Shown piece after piece: positions 7,616 to 14,191 of a DNA stretch of 21,278 bases. The stretch is from Candidatus Zhuqueibacterota bacterium (lineage in GTDB: Bacteria > Zhuqueibacterota > Zhuqueibacteria > Oceanimicrobiales > Oceanimicrobiaceae), in contig JAABYK010000224.1 in the NCBI GenBank assembly GCA_011775825.1, positions 6,408 to 27,685 of the forward strand, read 5' to 3'. The notes beneath the pieces are model-generated. The model was not told where the DNA came from and did not search any database. It worked only from the letters and a program-made list of their open reading frames with translations. How positions within the stretch are numbered: position 1 is the first letter of the stretch; the number at the start of each line of letters is the position of its first letter. The position numbers and the translations under genes are program-made.

Positions 7616-7899
7616 ATGTAGGCACTTAAGAGTGAATTTCTTGCTCAAAAAAATATTTTCACGCAAAGACGCGAAGGCGCCAAGATAACGCAGAGAAAAG
7701 TAAAATCATTCTTCCTAAACCAAGAACAATTCTGTAAATACCGACGTTTAGAATTGCTAATTGAAATCAAAGAGAGAAGGCATGATATTCACAAGAAATC
7801 TGCGTCTTTGCGTGCGCTTTTTATTTTTACCTTTATGGTTCCGGCCCGCCGGGTTAGGTGTTCTTAATGTTTAAACTTGCAAAGAGGTGATAAATACAA
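7616..7899. repeat. Inverted-repeat element in the rpsR-rplI gap
   Basis: This gap holds no gene. A perfect 13-base inverted repeat, CACGCAAAGACGC at 7660-7672 and its complement at 7802-7814, brackets about 130 bases of AT-rich sequence. The left arm continues into GAAGGCGCCAAGATAACGC. Right of the element, ACCT/AGGT (7829-7832 with 7856-7859) and CCGG/CCGG (7841-7844 with 7849-7852) nest into a further compact hairpin. The arm sequence and the GC-rich hairpin resemble dispersed intergenic repeats that I recall from several uncultured bacterial lineages. A 12-base piece, CGCAGAGAAAAG (7689-7700), recurs at 12190-12201. The insertion splits an otherwise tight ribosomal operon; rplI keeps its own good ribosome site. 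Confidence 0.65.
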
Positions 7900-8343
7900 A
7901 TGAAAGTTATATTGAAACAAGACGTGTCAAATGTGGGCCAATCTGGTGATATTGTAGAGGTGAAAGACGGATATGCCAGGAATTTTCTCATTCCTCGCCA
8001 GGTTGCCCTGCAAGCGACGCCAAAGAACCTCAAAGTTTACGAACAGGAGAAGCAGCGTCACCAAATTAAATTAACAAAAGAGAAACGCAGCGCAGAGCAG
8101 TTGGCCGAGAAACTGGACCAGGTTTCACTGACAGCTCCGGTCGCTGTAGGTGAAGAGGACAAAGTGTTCGGTGCGGTCACCTCACAGAATATTGCCGACC
8201 TGCTTAACAACAAAGGATTTGATATCGATCGCAAGAAAATTGTACTGGAAGAACCATTGAAGGCGTTGGGAGTCTACGAAGTCCCCATAAAACTGCACAG
8301 CGAAGTAGAGGCAAAAGTGAAGGTTTGGGTGGTCAAAGAGTAA
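7900..8343 (+). CDS. rplI: 50S ribosomal protein L9
   Basis: L9 bridges the L1-stalk base of the large subunit and supports translational fidelity. The 147-residue length is typical. The N-terminal domain MKVILKQDVSNVGQSGDIVEVKDGYARNFLIPRQVALQAT is textbook, followed by the long charged connecting helix (about 41-75) and the C-terminal domain (VGEEDKVFGAVTSQNIADLL ... KALGVYEVPIKLHSEVEAKVKVWVVKE). AGAGGTGA at 7883-7890 precedes the ATG. It ends the ribosomal operon; what follows is a 295-base gap. Confidence 0.97.
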   Translation: MKVILKQDVSNVGQSGDIVEVKDGYARNFLIPRQVALQATPKNLKVYEQEKQRHQIKLTKEKRSAEQLAEKLDQVSLTAPVAVGEEDKVFGAVTSQNIADLLNNKGFDIDRKKIVLEEPLKALGVYEVPIKLHSEVEAKVKVWVVKE

Positions 8344-8358
8344 GCTTCATCAGCACAA

Positions 8359-8388
8359 GCAAATTAGTTTGCAAAAAATGATTTTTTG
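8359..8388 (+). terminator. Weak AT-rich hairpins after rplI
   Basis: GCAAA/TTTGC (8359-8363 with 8368-8372) and, overlapping it, CAAAAAA/TTTTTTG (8372-8378 with 8382-8388) form two alternative small stems beside T-rich sequence. Position suggests transcription ends here, but neither stem is GC-rich. Confidence 0.3.
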
Positions 8389-8457
8389 GTATTATTTCGC
8401 AATTTACTGCTCCCAAAAGTTGATTTTTATGACATCTTTTGTTATTATATGTTTGGT

Positions 8458-8569
8458 GACTTCGTAAAAAGCCAGCCAGTCAGCGCAACGATACATCATA
8501 CGGTATACTGTGCTGAACAGAATATCATTATAATGTATGTTTCAGTGTTTTGCTGGACTTTTTAGGAGA
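8458..8569. repeat. Folded MITE-like element with imperfect terminal inverted repeats
   Basis: GACTTCGTAAAAAGCCAGC (8458-8476) and GCTGGACTTTTTAGGAGAC (8552-8570) are imperfect complements: TAAAAAG(T)CCAGC matches with one gap. The interior (GATACATCATACGG ... TTATAATGTATG) is itself loosely self-complementary, so the whole stretch of about 110 bases can fold on itself. There is no coding sequence in it. The remaining gap sequence (8389-8457 and 8571-8620) is AT-rich with nothing I recognise. Confidence 0.45.
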
Positions 8570-8638
8570 CCATCATGATTCAGTATTTTTTCAGAATATT
8601 TTTAAAATTAACTACTTAGTGAGGGGAGGCTATCGCGT

Positions 8639-8830
8639 ATGGAACGACAATTCCCAGACTGTCAGAAATGCTCAACCGGAGTTCTGATTCCGCTTTCAGA
8701 TTACGGACGTGAAGGGGCTTCAATCATGTTTAAAGCTTGGGTTTGTTCAAATCCAAATTGTGGGTTCAATATTCGAATTGATAATGGTGAGGTTAGTATT
8801 GGGAAGGACATAACCCAGTCGTTTAAGTAA
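8639..8830 (+). CDS. Small zinc-ribbon protein, function unknown
   Basis: I do not recognise this 63-residue protein. A good ribosome site (GAGGGGAGG at 8621-8629) precedes the ATG at 8639, and the cysteine pattern supports a real gene: Cys8-X2-Cys11 and Cys36-X4-Cys41 make a four-cysteine knuckle pair. The spacer is short and beta-rich (TGVLIPLSDYG), followed by FKAWVCSNPNCGFNIRIDNGEV. Single-domain zinc ribbons like this act as nucleic-acid- or protein-binding adaptors, but no such role can be assigned here. It appears monocistronic, with a repeat-bearing gap before it and a strong terminator 27 bases after it. Confidence 0.75.
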   Translation: MERQFPDCQKCSTGVLIPLSDYGREGASIMFKAWVCSNPNCGFNIRIDNGEVSIGKDITQSFK

Positions 8831-8857
8831 AAAACCATTGTCGACGTGAACAAAATC

Positions 8858-8895
8858 AGGGTATTAGGAGTTTATTCTTAATGCCCTATTTTTTT
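8858..8895 (+). terminator. Strong intrinsic terminator between the zinc-ribbon gene and ybbR
   Basis: AGGGTATTA (8858-8866) pairs with TAATGCCCT (8879-8887), and the inner bases GGAG (8867-8870) can pair with TTCT (8875-8878, two G-T pairs), leaving a 4-base loop. A run of seven T residues follows (8889-8895). This is a standard Rho-independent shape, and it ends only 17 bases before the ybbR start codon. Confidence 0.75.
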
Positions 8896-8912
8896 ATAAA
8901 AGAGTTGGTTGG

Positions 8913-9848
8913 ATGGCGGTAAGCTTGCTGGACAATTATAAAGCGAAGGTCGTTGTATTTATCTTTGCCATTTTTATTTGGTTTTTCGTGATCACGGAAA
9001 ATGAATATGAGCACGATATTGATGTGCCCATTAGATTGGTTAATGTGTCGGAAAATATGGTGCCCTTGCACGAAATACCCGAGAATGCTAAGGTCAAAGT
9101 AAGGGGAAATGGCAAGGATCTGATTGCGCTTACGGTCAGCCAAGGTGCTCGACTGGAGCTCGATTTATCCGATGTCGGAAGGAGCAAGACGTTTGACTTA
9201 AGACCGAAGCATGTCATTCTCTCACGGCCAATTGGCACCATCATCACCAAGGAAGTTCTTGCCCCGGATTCTCTTACGGTCGTTCTGGATGAGTTCACAA
9301 GCAAAAAGGTTTCGGTCCGTCCGAAGATCAAAACCATAACGGCGCCGGGGTATACAACCGTGGGTGAAATCGAGGTTACTCCGGATTCCATTGAAATCTT
9401 CGGGCCGAAAAGCTTGGTGACAAAAATAAACGAACTGTATACAAAAGAAGAAAAATTTACCGATCTTCGGTTTGATTTAAAGCGAATCTTTCCGTTGGCC
9501 CCCCTTCCGTCGCCGAAGATCAAAACGGGTGTGCAAGAGGTTGAAGTCTACGTGAATGTTCAAAAGCTTTTGGAGAAAACCGTGAACAGTATCCCTGTGG
9601 AAGTCCGAAATGCTCCTAAGAATGTTAATATTACGGTCATCCCTTCAACGCTGAGTCTGGTTTTGGAAGGTGGTGGAGATTTATTAAGTGAGTTGAGTTC
9701 AGACGATATTGTTGCCTATATTGACTACAATCGTGTAAAATATCAGTCGGGGAATGAATTTCCGGCGGTCATCGAACGTCCCCAGGGGATCAGTTACCGC
9801 GATGTGAGGCCCAAGACTTTCAAACTGATATTCGAGAGAAAGCAATGA
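8913..9848 (+). CDS. YbbR-domain protein (CdaR-like)
   Basis: This 311-residue protein has one N-terminal transmembrane helix (about residues 11-29, AKVVVFIFAIFIWFFVIT) and then several YbbR-like beta repeats on the outer side. The repeat signature is visible as DIDVPIRLVNVSENMVPLHEIPENAKVKVRGNGKDL, then KKVSVRPKIKTITAPGYTTVGEIEVTPDSIEIFGPKS, and again NSIPVEVRNAPKNVNITVIPSTLSLVLEG. In many bacteria such proteins (CdaR) sit next to the diadenylate cyclase CdaA and modulate it; no cyclase gene is visible here. The ATG at 8913 has no Shine-Dalgarno sequence and follows a strong terminator closely, so expression may be low or conditional. Confidence 0.85.
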   Translation: MAVSLLDNYKAKVVVFIFAIFIWFFVITENEYEHDIDVPIRLVNVSENMVPLHEIPENAKVKVRGNGKDLIALTVSQGARLELDLSDVGRSKTFDLRPKHVILSRPIGTIITKEVLAPDSLTVVLDEFTSKKVSVRPKIKTITAPGYTTVGEIEVTPDSIEIFGPKSLVTKINELYTKEEKFTDLRFDLKRIFPLAPLPSPKIKTGVQEVEVYVNVQKLLEKTVNSIPVEVRNAPKNVNITVIPSTLSLVLEGGGDLLSELSSDDIVAYIDYNRVKYQSGNEFPAVIERPQGISYRDVRPKTFKLIFERKQ

Positions 9849-9879
9849 TTTTCTCCGCCAGCTATTCTATGACTGCGAT

Positions 9880-10635
9880 ATGAGTCGTTCAGAATTCTTT
9901 TACGTTCGTCCCAACGACGTCTACTCAAATTATCTTAGACTCAGAAAAGATGAATTCCATCATTTGGTACACGTGTACAGGAGAAAGCGGGGCGACATAT
10001 TTTCGGCAGTGGATGGAAAGGGTCACGTGTATGAGTGTCAAATTGAAGAAGTGCTCACAGAGGAACTCGAAGCGAGAATCGTAAAGAAGGCCCGCTATGT
10101 CGGTGAACCGTATTTTCAACTCACAACTGCGCTGGCGGTCCCCAAAAAGGATCGGTTTGAACTTCTGGTGGAGAAAGGGACCGAAGTCGGGATTTCGAAG
10201 TTCATTCCTCTACTTACCGAAAGAACCGTTGTTAAAGTAAAATCGATTCGTTTAAATCGGTGTCAGAAGATAGCTCTGGCCGCCATGAAGCAGTCCCGGC
10301 GTTCGGTCCTCCCCGCGATCGAACAACCGAGTTCGTTTGAAAAGCTGTGCCAACATGCGGAGGGATATAATCTCAAGCTTCTGGCGCATGAGAAAACGGA
10401 GCATCGGAACCTGGATGATTTATTGCAAACCTCTAAGACAAAGAATCGGTTGAAATACGCAAAGACCGGCATCTTATGCATCGGTCCGGAAGGCGGCTTT
10501 ACCGATGAAGAAGCCCGGTTAGCTACGAAACATGGATTCGCCACGTTTGGACTTGGGCCACGGCGACTACGTGCTGAAACCGCTGCGTTGATTGCATCGG
10601 TGTTGGTTTTGGATAGAATGGGTGAACTTAGATAA
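9880..10635 (+). CDS. rsmE: 16S rRNA (uracil-1498-N3)-methyltransferase
   Basis: RsmE methylates U1498 in helix 44 of 16S rRNA using S-adenosylmethionine. The 251-residue protein has an N-terminal PUA-like domain (about 1-75: LRKDEFHHLVHVYRRKRGDIFSAVDGKG) and a SPOUT (trefoil-knot) methyltransferase domain. The diagnostic parts are PKKDRFELLVEKGTEVGISKFIPLLTERT and the knot GILCIGPEGGFTDEEARLATKHGFATFGLGPRRLRAETAALIAS. No Shine-Dalgarno sequence is seen before the ATG at 9880. The HIT gene begins 13 bases after its stop. Confidence 0.96.
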   Translation: MSRSEFFYVRPNDVYSNYLRLRKDEFHHLVHVYRRKRGDIFSAVDGKGHVYECQIEEVLTEELEARIVKKARYVGEPYFQLTTALAVPKKDRFELLVEKGTEVGISKFIPLLTERTVVKVKSIRLNRCQKIALAAMKQSRRSVLPAIEQPSSFEKLCQHAEGYNLKLLAHEKTEHRNLDDLLQTSKTKNRLKYAKTGILCIGPEGGFTDEEARLATKHGFATFGLGPRRLRAETAALIASVLVLDRMGELR

Positions 10636-10648
10636 ACGGGAGGTAGCC

Positions 10649-10993
10649 ATGTCAGATTGCCTTTTTTGTGATATTGCTGCAAGCAAAATGAGTAGTGACA
10701 TTGTTCATAAAGACGACGAAGTCGTTGCGTTTAGAGACATTAATCCACAAGCTCCGGTTCATATTCTGGTCATTCCAACCAAACACATTGCCACAGCCAA
10801 TGACCTACATGCCGAGGATGAACAGTTGGTCGGTAAGTTGTACACGGTGGCCAAGGCGTTGGCTCAAAAAGAAGGCATTGCTCAAGATGGTTATCGTTTG
10901 GTCATGAACTGCAACAAAGGCGCCGGGCAGGCAGTGTTCCATATTCATCTGCATTTGTTGGGTGGTCGGAAGCTGACCTGGCCACCGGGATGA
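10649..10993 (+). CDS. HIT-family nucleotide hydrolase (HinT-like)
   Basis: HinT-type proteins hydrolyse purine nucleoside phosphoramidates and adenylylated amines. This 114-residue protein has the whole fold: CLFCDIAASKMSSDIVHKDDEVVAFRDINPQAPVHILVIPTKHI, then the active-site triad motif His98-Ile-His100-Leu-His102 in FHIHLHLLGGR. Cys4 and Cys7 form the CxxC often seen as part of a structural zinc site. GGGAGG at 10638-10643 selects the ATG at 10649; the reading frame stays open further upstream inside rsmE, but that start has no support. Likely cotranscribed with rsmE. Confidence 0.95.
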   Translation: MSDCLFCDIAASKMSSDIVHKDDEVVAFRDINPQAPVHILVIPTKHIATANDLHAEDEQLVGKLYTVAKALAQKEGIAQDGYRLVMNCNKGAGQAVFHIHLHLLGGRKLTWPPG

Positions 10994-11049
10994 TTTGGAC
11001 TTAGGCCTTCACTTGCATTGGAACAAATGAGTCTAGGAGGTTGAGTATT

Positions 11050-11283
11050 ATGACCAAGACCGTAACCGTTCATGACGCAGAAACACAGCTCCGGGAGTTA
11101 TTGTCATTTGCCAAGGAAGGCAATGAAGTTATTATAATTAACGATGATAAACCGTTAGCGCGTATTGTTCCAAGTTTATCAACAGATCGGCCACGTGTCG
11201 CGGGGCTGAGTAAACGGAAGTTTTGGGTCAGTGACGATTTCGATACCCCCTTACCCAATGAGTTTTGGATGGACCCAAAATGA
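11050..11283 (+). CDS. Phd/YefM-type antitoxin
   Basis: This 77-residue protein fits the Phd/YefM antitoxin family, which binds its own operator through the N-terminal half and neutralises the toxin with the C-terminal tail. Typical features are VTVHDAETQLRELLSFAKEGNEVIIINDDKPLARIVP in residues 4-41 and the proline-rich tail DTPLPNEFWMDPK. AGGAGG at 11035-11040 is correctly spaced from the ATG at 11050; an in-frame TTG at 11041 touches the site and is less likely. Its stop codon overlaps the toxin start as ATGA (11280-11283), the usual translational coupling. The antitoxin itself looks intact. Confidence 0.9.
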   Translation: MTKTVTVHDAETQLRELLSFAKEGNEVIIINDDKPLARIVPSLSTDRPRVAGLSKRKFWVSDDFDTPLPNEFWMDPK

Positions 11284-11655
11284 AGAAACTACTGGATAGA
11301 TACCCATACATTTATTTGGTGGGCAAGTGCACCGAAAAAGCTTTCAAAGAAAGCGCTTAAGTTATGTGAAGATCGGAAGAATGTTCTTATTCTGAGTGTG
11401 GCTTGCGTATGGGAAATGCAGATCAAACTTCAACTTGGAGAACTAAAACTGAGTATGCGACTGGGCGATTTGATCGAAGATCAAAAAGAGGTAAATGATT
11501 TGCAGATATTGCCAGTGACACTAGAACACGCTCTCGCCTTAGAGCATTTGGCCGATCATCATAAGGACTCTTTTGATAGATTAATAGTAGCCCAATCTCA
11601 GTTAGAAGATCTGGACATTCTGGGTAATGATTCCGTTATTAAAAAAATCCAGTAG
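11280..11655 (+). pseudogene. VapC-type PIN-domain toxin, broken by a 4-bp GATA duplication
   Basis: PIN toxins of the VapC type are Mg2+-dependent ribonucleases that cut tRNA or rRNA. The reading frame starts at ATG 11280 as MKKLLD, then hits a tandem GATAGATA at 11295-11302. This shifts the frame and ends the product at a TAA (11358-11360) after 26 residues. Removing one GATA restores a continuous 123-residue protein, MKKLLDTHTFIWWASAPKKL through to the stop at 11655. It has the PIN acidic residues Asp6, Glu44 (SVACVWEM), Asp95 and Asp98 (HKDSFDRLIVAQ) and Asp116. No in-frame start lies upstream of the DTHTFIWW segment in the shifted frame. The rest of the gene shows no decay, so the lesion is recent, an assembly error, or a switchable tract. 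A short GTG-initiated product from 11398 would lack Asp6. Confidence 0.88.
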
Positions 11656-11704
11656 ATGTAATTTGGCAAACTACTTCCCAGAAACTTAATTAAGTGAGTG
11701 AGAT

Positions 11705-12148
11705 ATGAGTTTACAAGAACAATTGCTCAATGAACTTAAAGCGGCCATGAAGGCGAAGGACCCAATAAGGATCAACACCATTCGAATGGTTCGTGGCCAA
11801 ATGAAAGACCTTCAGATCGAAAAGGGGGAAGAACTCTCCCCCGACGACGAACTCGCAGTATTAACAAGCGCTGCGAAAAAAAGAAAAGAGGCCATCGCCG
11901 CCTACGAACAAAGCGGACGTGACGATTTGCTCGCCAAAGAAAAGCAGGAATTGGACATCCTCTCGGAGTTTTTGCCAAAACAACTTTCCGAAGCCGAAAT
12001 CGAGGAGGTGGTGCGCAAGATCATTGCAGACGTTGGTGCAAGCAGCATGAAGGACCTGGGCAAGGTCATGAAAGAAGCCATGGGTCAACTCAAAGGCAAA
12101 GCCGAGGGCAAAGTCGTGCAGGAGATCGTTCGAAAAAAACTGAGTTGA
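11705..12148 (+). CDS. yqeY: GatB/YqeY-domain protein
   Basis: YqeY-like proteins share the tRNA-contacting C-terminal domain of the GatB/GatE amidotransferase subunits and often lie near translation genes; their exact role is unsettled. The 147-residue sequence is typical: MSLQEQLLNELKAAMKAKDPIRINTIRMVRGQMKDLQIEKG, then DDLLAKEKQELDILSEFLPKQLSEAEIEEVVRKIIADVGASSMKDLGKVMKEAMGQLKGKAEGKVVQEIVRKKL. The ATG at 11705 is preceded by a weak GTGAGTGAG site. It is the last + strand gene before a convergent - strand pair. Confidence 0.93.
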   Translation: MSLQEQLLNELKAAMKAKDPIRINTIRMVRGQMKDLQIEKGEELSPDDELAVLTSAAKKRKEAIAAYEQSGRDDLLAKEKQELDILSEFLPKQLSEAEIEEVVRKIIADVGASSMKDLGKVMKEAMGQLKGKAEGKVVQEIVRKKLS

Positions 12149-12164
12149 AGTCGGTTATACTTGA

Positions 12165-12208
12165 GGAGACCGTTAAAAGGCGAGATTCGCAGAGAAAAGG
12201 TCTTTTTC
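12165..12208 (+). terminator. Possible terminator after yqeY
   Basis: AGACC (12167-12171) pairs with GGTCT (12199-12203) around a nested GCGA/TCGC hairpin (12180-12183 with 12187-12190), and five T residues end the structure (12203-12207). The outer loop is long, so the call is moderate. The rest of the gap to 12257 shows no other feature. Confidence 0.35.
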
Positions 12209-12257
12209 TACCTGCCATTTTTCCAACTATGGATTCAGGACGCGTGATCTCCAAATC

Positions 12258-12485
12258 TCAGGTTTTTCCTGCTAATTTTGACAAAGACCTGTTTGGCAGG
12301 AGTTGAGTTAGCTCACCTCGTTCATAGGCATCGATTCGATCTTCAGCTTCCTTAGCCCATGTCTTATCAATGGATTTTTTCGGGGGAAACTCAAAGCTTG
12401 ATAAAAGTTGGTCTATCAATTCCGTACGTTGAATCGGTGATAATTCAAGGGCTTCAGCCAATGCTTTTTCAGCGCTCTCAGACAT
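12258..12485 (-). CDS. Unstab_antitox-type addiction-module antitoxin, no partner toxin
   Basis: This 75-residue protein fits the small helical addiction-module antitoxin family (Unstab_antitox, PF09720 type): SESAEKALAEALELSPIQRTELIDQLLSSF, followed by the charged WAKEAEDRIDAYERGEL segment that precedes the toxin-binding tail. I chose the ATG at 12485 because it matches family length; the longer frame from TTG 12533 adds a hydrophobic stretch that is not typical. A TTGACA box lies on this strand at 12524-12519, without a good -10 partner. The family normally has a RelE/ParE toxin directly downstream; here the next 109 bases are noncoding and lead into the end of yqeY on the other strand. A related antitoxin with its toxin lies at 17033-17566. 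Confidence 0.8.
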   Translation of the reverse strand: MSESAEKALAEALELSPIQRTELIDQLLSSFEFPPKKSIDKTWAKEAEDRIDAYERGELTQLLPNRSLSKLAGKT

Positions 12486-12676
12486 GAGTATTACACCAAA
12501 TAAGCAGAGCGAGTATTTTGTCAAAGAATACAACTATCCATCCGAAAAATCAAGACTTCCATCGATTGTAAGGTAATTAGTGTTTTATGGAGAAGTAACT
12601 TGAAGAAGTTGATGAAGGAAAGTCAGAGTCCTTAAAAAGTAACGCTCTGGGGACGCTTTCACGGGCCGGTTTGTTT

Positions 12677-13744
12677 TTAACCGAATTTCGAGATCTTGAT
12701 TTTTACATAACGCGTTTCGCCCTTTGCGCGTTTCCACTGGACGAGGATGGGACTTTGGTATCTCCCAAATACGATATTTCCGTTTCCGTTGAAGCGATTT
12801 TCGCACACAAACAGACTGATGTGCCGTTTCACGCTTAAAAAATGGGATGCAGGTACTCTCAAGAAAATAGAAAGCAGGCGTTCAACGATGGTTTCGCTCA
12901 CTCCCATGGTATCCATGACTTTGTTGAACAGTTGCACCAAATCATACTTTGCATAATCCAGAGTTTTTCCCGGGATCAAGAACGGTTCGGCGAGTGCATG
13001 TCTTCCCTTTATTGCCATATATTTTAAGGGATTGTGAAGAACCTCAGCCAAATCATGCTTCATCAGCAACGTCTCGAACTCATTGACCGTAAGACCGGCA
13101 TGTTTTTCATCATCAGCCAATTCGATATCGATCTTGCCGTGCTGGACATCAAATCTGTCAACCAATTCTCGAATCTGCTCGAAAAACTCCTGGCGTGTAT
13201 CTTTTAAATTGATTGAATCGATGGGATGCCTGGAGACAGGTATCGGCATGTTTGTTTGGTGAACGGCTTCCTCTTTGTTGAATGCCAAAACGGTCGTCTT
13301 CCGACGTCGATACGCACTCCCGTTAACCCCGTCTAAATCGATAAAATAGACTGGTCTCCATGGTTTGTTATTGTATGTGACGCAATTCTTCATTCCTGAA
13401 CTGATGAAAATCAAGTGGGAGTCGGCATTTTTCGGTTCTATACGCCTCTGTTCTTCGCTGAGTTCGGTTCGTAGTTGGAGTTGGTCGTGTCGGTAATTGG
13501 CTTCAGGTGGAAACAGCTTTCTGAATGTACTAATGAAAGGGTGCACCTGCTGCGGGTGATGAAACTTTTCGCAAATGCTTTCTTCAAGATATCCGGCGGT
13601 GGTATGAAAAGAGCAGTAGAGGGACTTCTTGTAGCGATTCAGAAGATCCCCGTGAGTTTTGTAAATGTGCTTGGTGACATCAATTAGGTCAAAACGCGCC
13701 TCCGGAACGATTTCCAGATTCAACTGAGTTGGAGCAATTTGCAT
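12677..13744 (-). CDS. YjbQ/UPF0047-like protein with a large unknown C-terminal half
   Basis: Residues 1-160 of this 355-residue protein match the YjbQ/UPF0047 fold: SFHTTAGYLEES with His47, YRHDQ at 84-88, the signature NADSHL at 106-111, and the PVYFIDLDGVN ... RRRK strand at 131-148. YjbQ proteins are normally about 130-140 residues and have been linked to a secondary thiamine-phosphate synthase activity. The remaining 195 residues are not recognised; they contain a charged helical part (VNEFETLLMKHDLAEVLHNPLKYMAIKGRHALAEPFLIPGKTLDYAKYDLVQLFNKVMD) and a basic C-terminal end (RVPASHFLSVKRHISLF ... KGETRYVKIKISKFG). ATG 13744 has AAGGGA seven bases upstream, better than TTG 13750. No thiamine gene is nearby, so substrate cannot be inferred. 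Confidence 0.75.
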   Translation of the reverse strand: MQIAPTQLNLEIVPEARFDLIDVTKHIYKTHGDLLNRYKKSLYCSFHTTAGYLEESICEKFHHPQQVHPFISTFRKLFPPEANYRHDQLQLRTELSEEQRRIEPKNADSHLIFISSGMKNCVTYNNKPWRPVYFIDLDGVNGSAYRRRKTTVLAFNKEEAVHQTNMPIPVSRHPIDSINLKDTRQEFFEQIRELVDRFDVQHGKIDIELADDEKHAGLTVNEFETLLMKHDLAEVLHNPLKYMAIKGRHALAEPFLIPGKTLDYAKYDLVQLFNKVMDTMGVSETIVERLLSIFLRVPASHFLSVKRHISLFVCENRFNGNGNIVFGRYQSPILVQWKRAKGETRYVKIKISKFG

Positions 13745-13789
13745 GTACAAATCCCTTGCTGTTTACTATTTAAACTGATGAAAAGTGCA

Positions 13790-13818
13790 AATATAATATA
13801 TTTCAAGAACAATAGCAA
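13790..13818 (-). promoter_or_regulatory. Probable sigma70-like promoter of the YjbQ-like gene
   Basis: Reading the - strand, TTGCTA (13818-13813, 4/6 to consensus) and TATATT (13795-13790, 5/6) are separated by the ideal 17 bases. Transcription would start near 13783, giving a leader of about 40 bases before the ATG at 13744. Confidence 0.5.
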
Positions 13819-14191
13819 ATTAAATTCTGTTTTAAAATTTTAAATTTAAATCACCTGATCGCAGAGAAAGACCTTGTGGTAGCTATGAGAACTGCGGCCG
13901 TATTCTTTTATGCGAACGCGAATGAAGTCTTTAAGTTTCTTTTTCTGTTAAGGGGAATATTCAGGCCCCGAAAAACATGGGTAAAACTACCGACAAATAC
14001 TGGAGTTCACGTAAAAATAAGAAAGGTATGGCTCTACCAGGATGCAACTCTTTCGAGTTTAACTCGTAATTAAAATGTTGGATTTTATTGCACTTCTCTT
14101 GTTTTTAAATTATTAATTCAATACCATTCTTTCTGTTCGCTGCTTCAAATAATTCATTCAATTCATCTTAATTAAGTTTAAGGAGGCATCA
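13819..14191. other. Gap between divergent genes; no supported gene
   Basis: This 373-base AT-rich stretch separates the - strand YjbQ-like gene from the + strand peptidase. Open frames are present (for example 13876-14073 on +) but they lack a ribosome site and recognisable content. GGGG and CCCC tracts (13951-13969) can pair as a small stem. AAGGAGG just before 14192 belongs to the peptidase gene. I see no convincing promoter for the peptidase. Confidence 0.5.

Noticed and set aside
7660..7814. CRISPR array
   Set aside because: The repeated sequence is a single inverted pair, not regularly spaced direct repeats, and no cas gene is present.
8881..8922. A 13-codon leader peptide (MPYFFIKELVGWR) overlapping the ybbR start, ten bases after AGGAG
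   Set aside because: Its start codon and its apparent ribosome site lie in the two arms of the terminator hairpin; the terminator explains the sequence better.
11398..11655. An 85-residue protein starting at GTG 11398
   Set aside because: It is the C-terminal two thirds of the broken PIN toxin; it lacks the first catalytic Asp and has no ribosome site.
13876..14073. A 65-codon open frame in the gap before the M16 peptidase
   Set aside because: No ribosome site, no family resemblance and composition like the surrounding noncoding DNA; a 30-codon frame from 13977 is no better.
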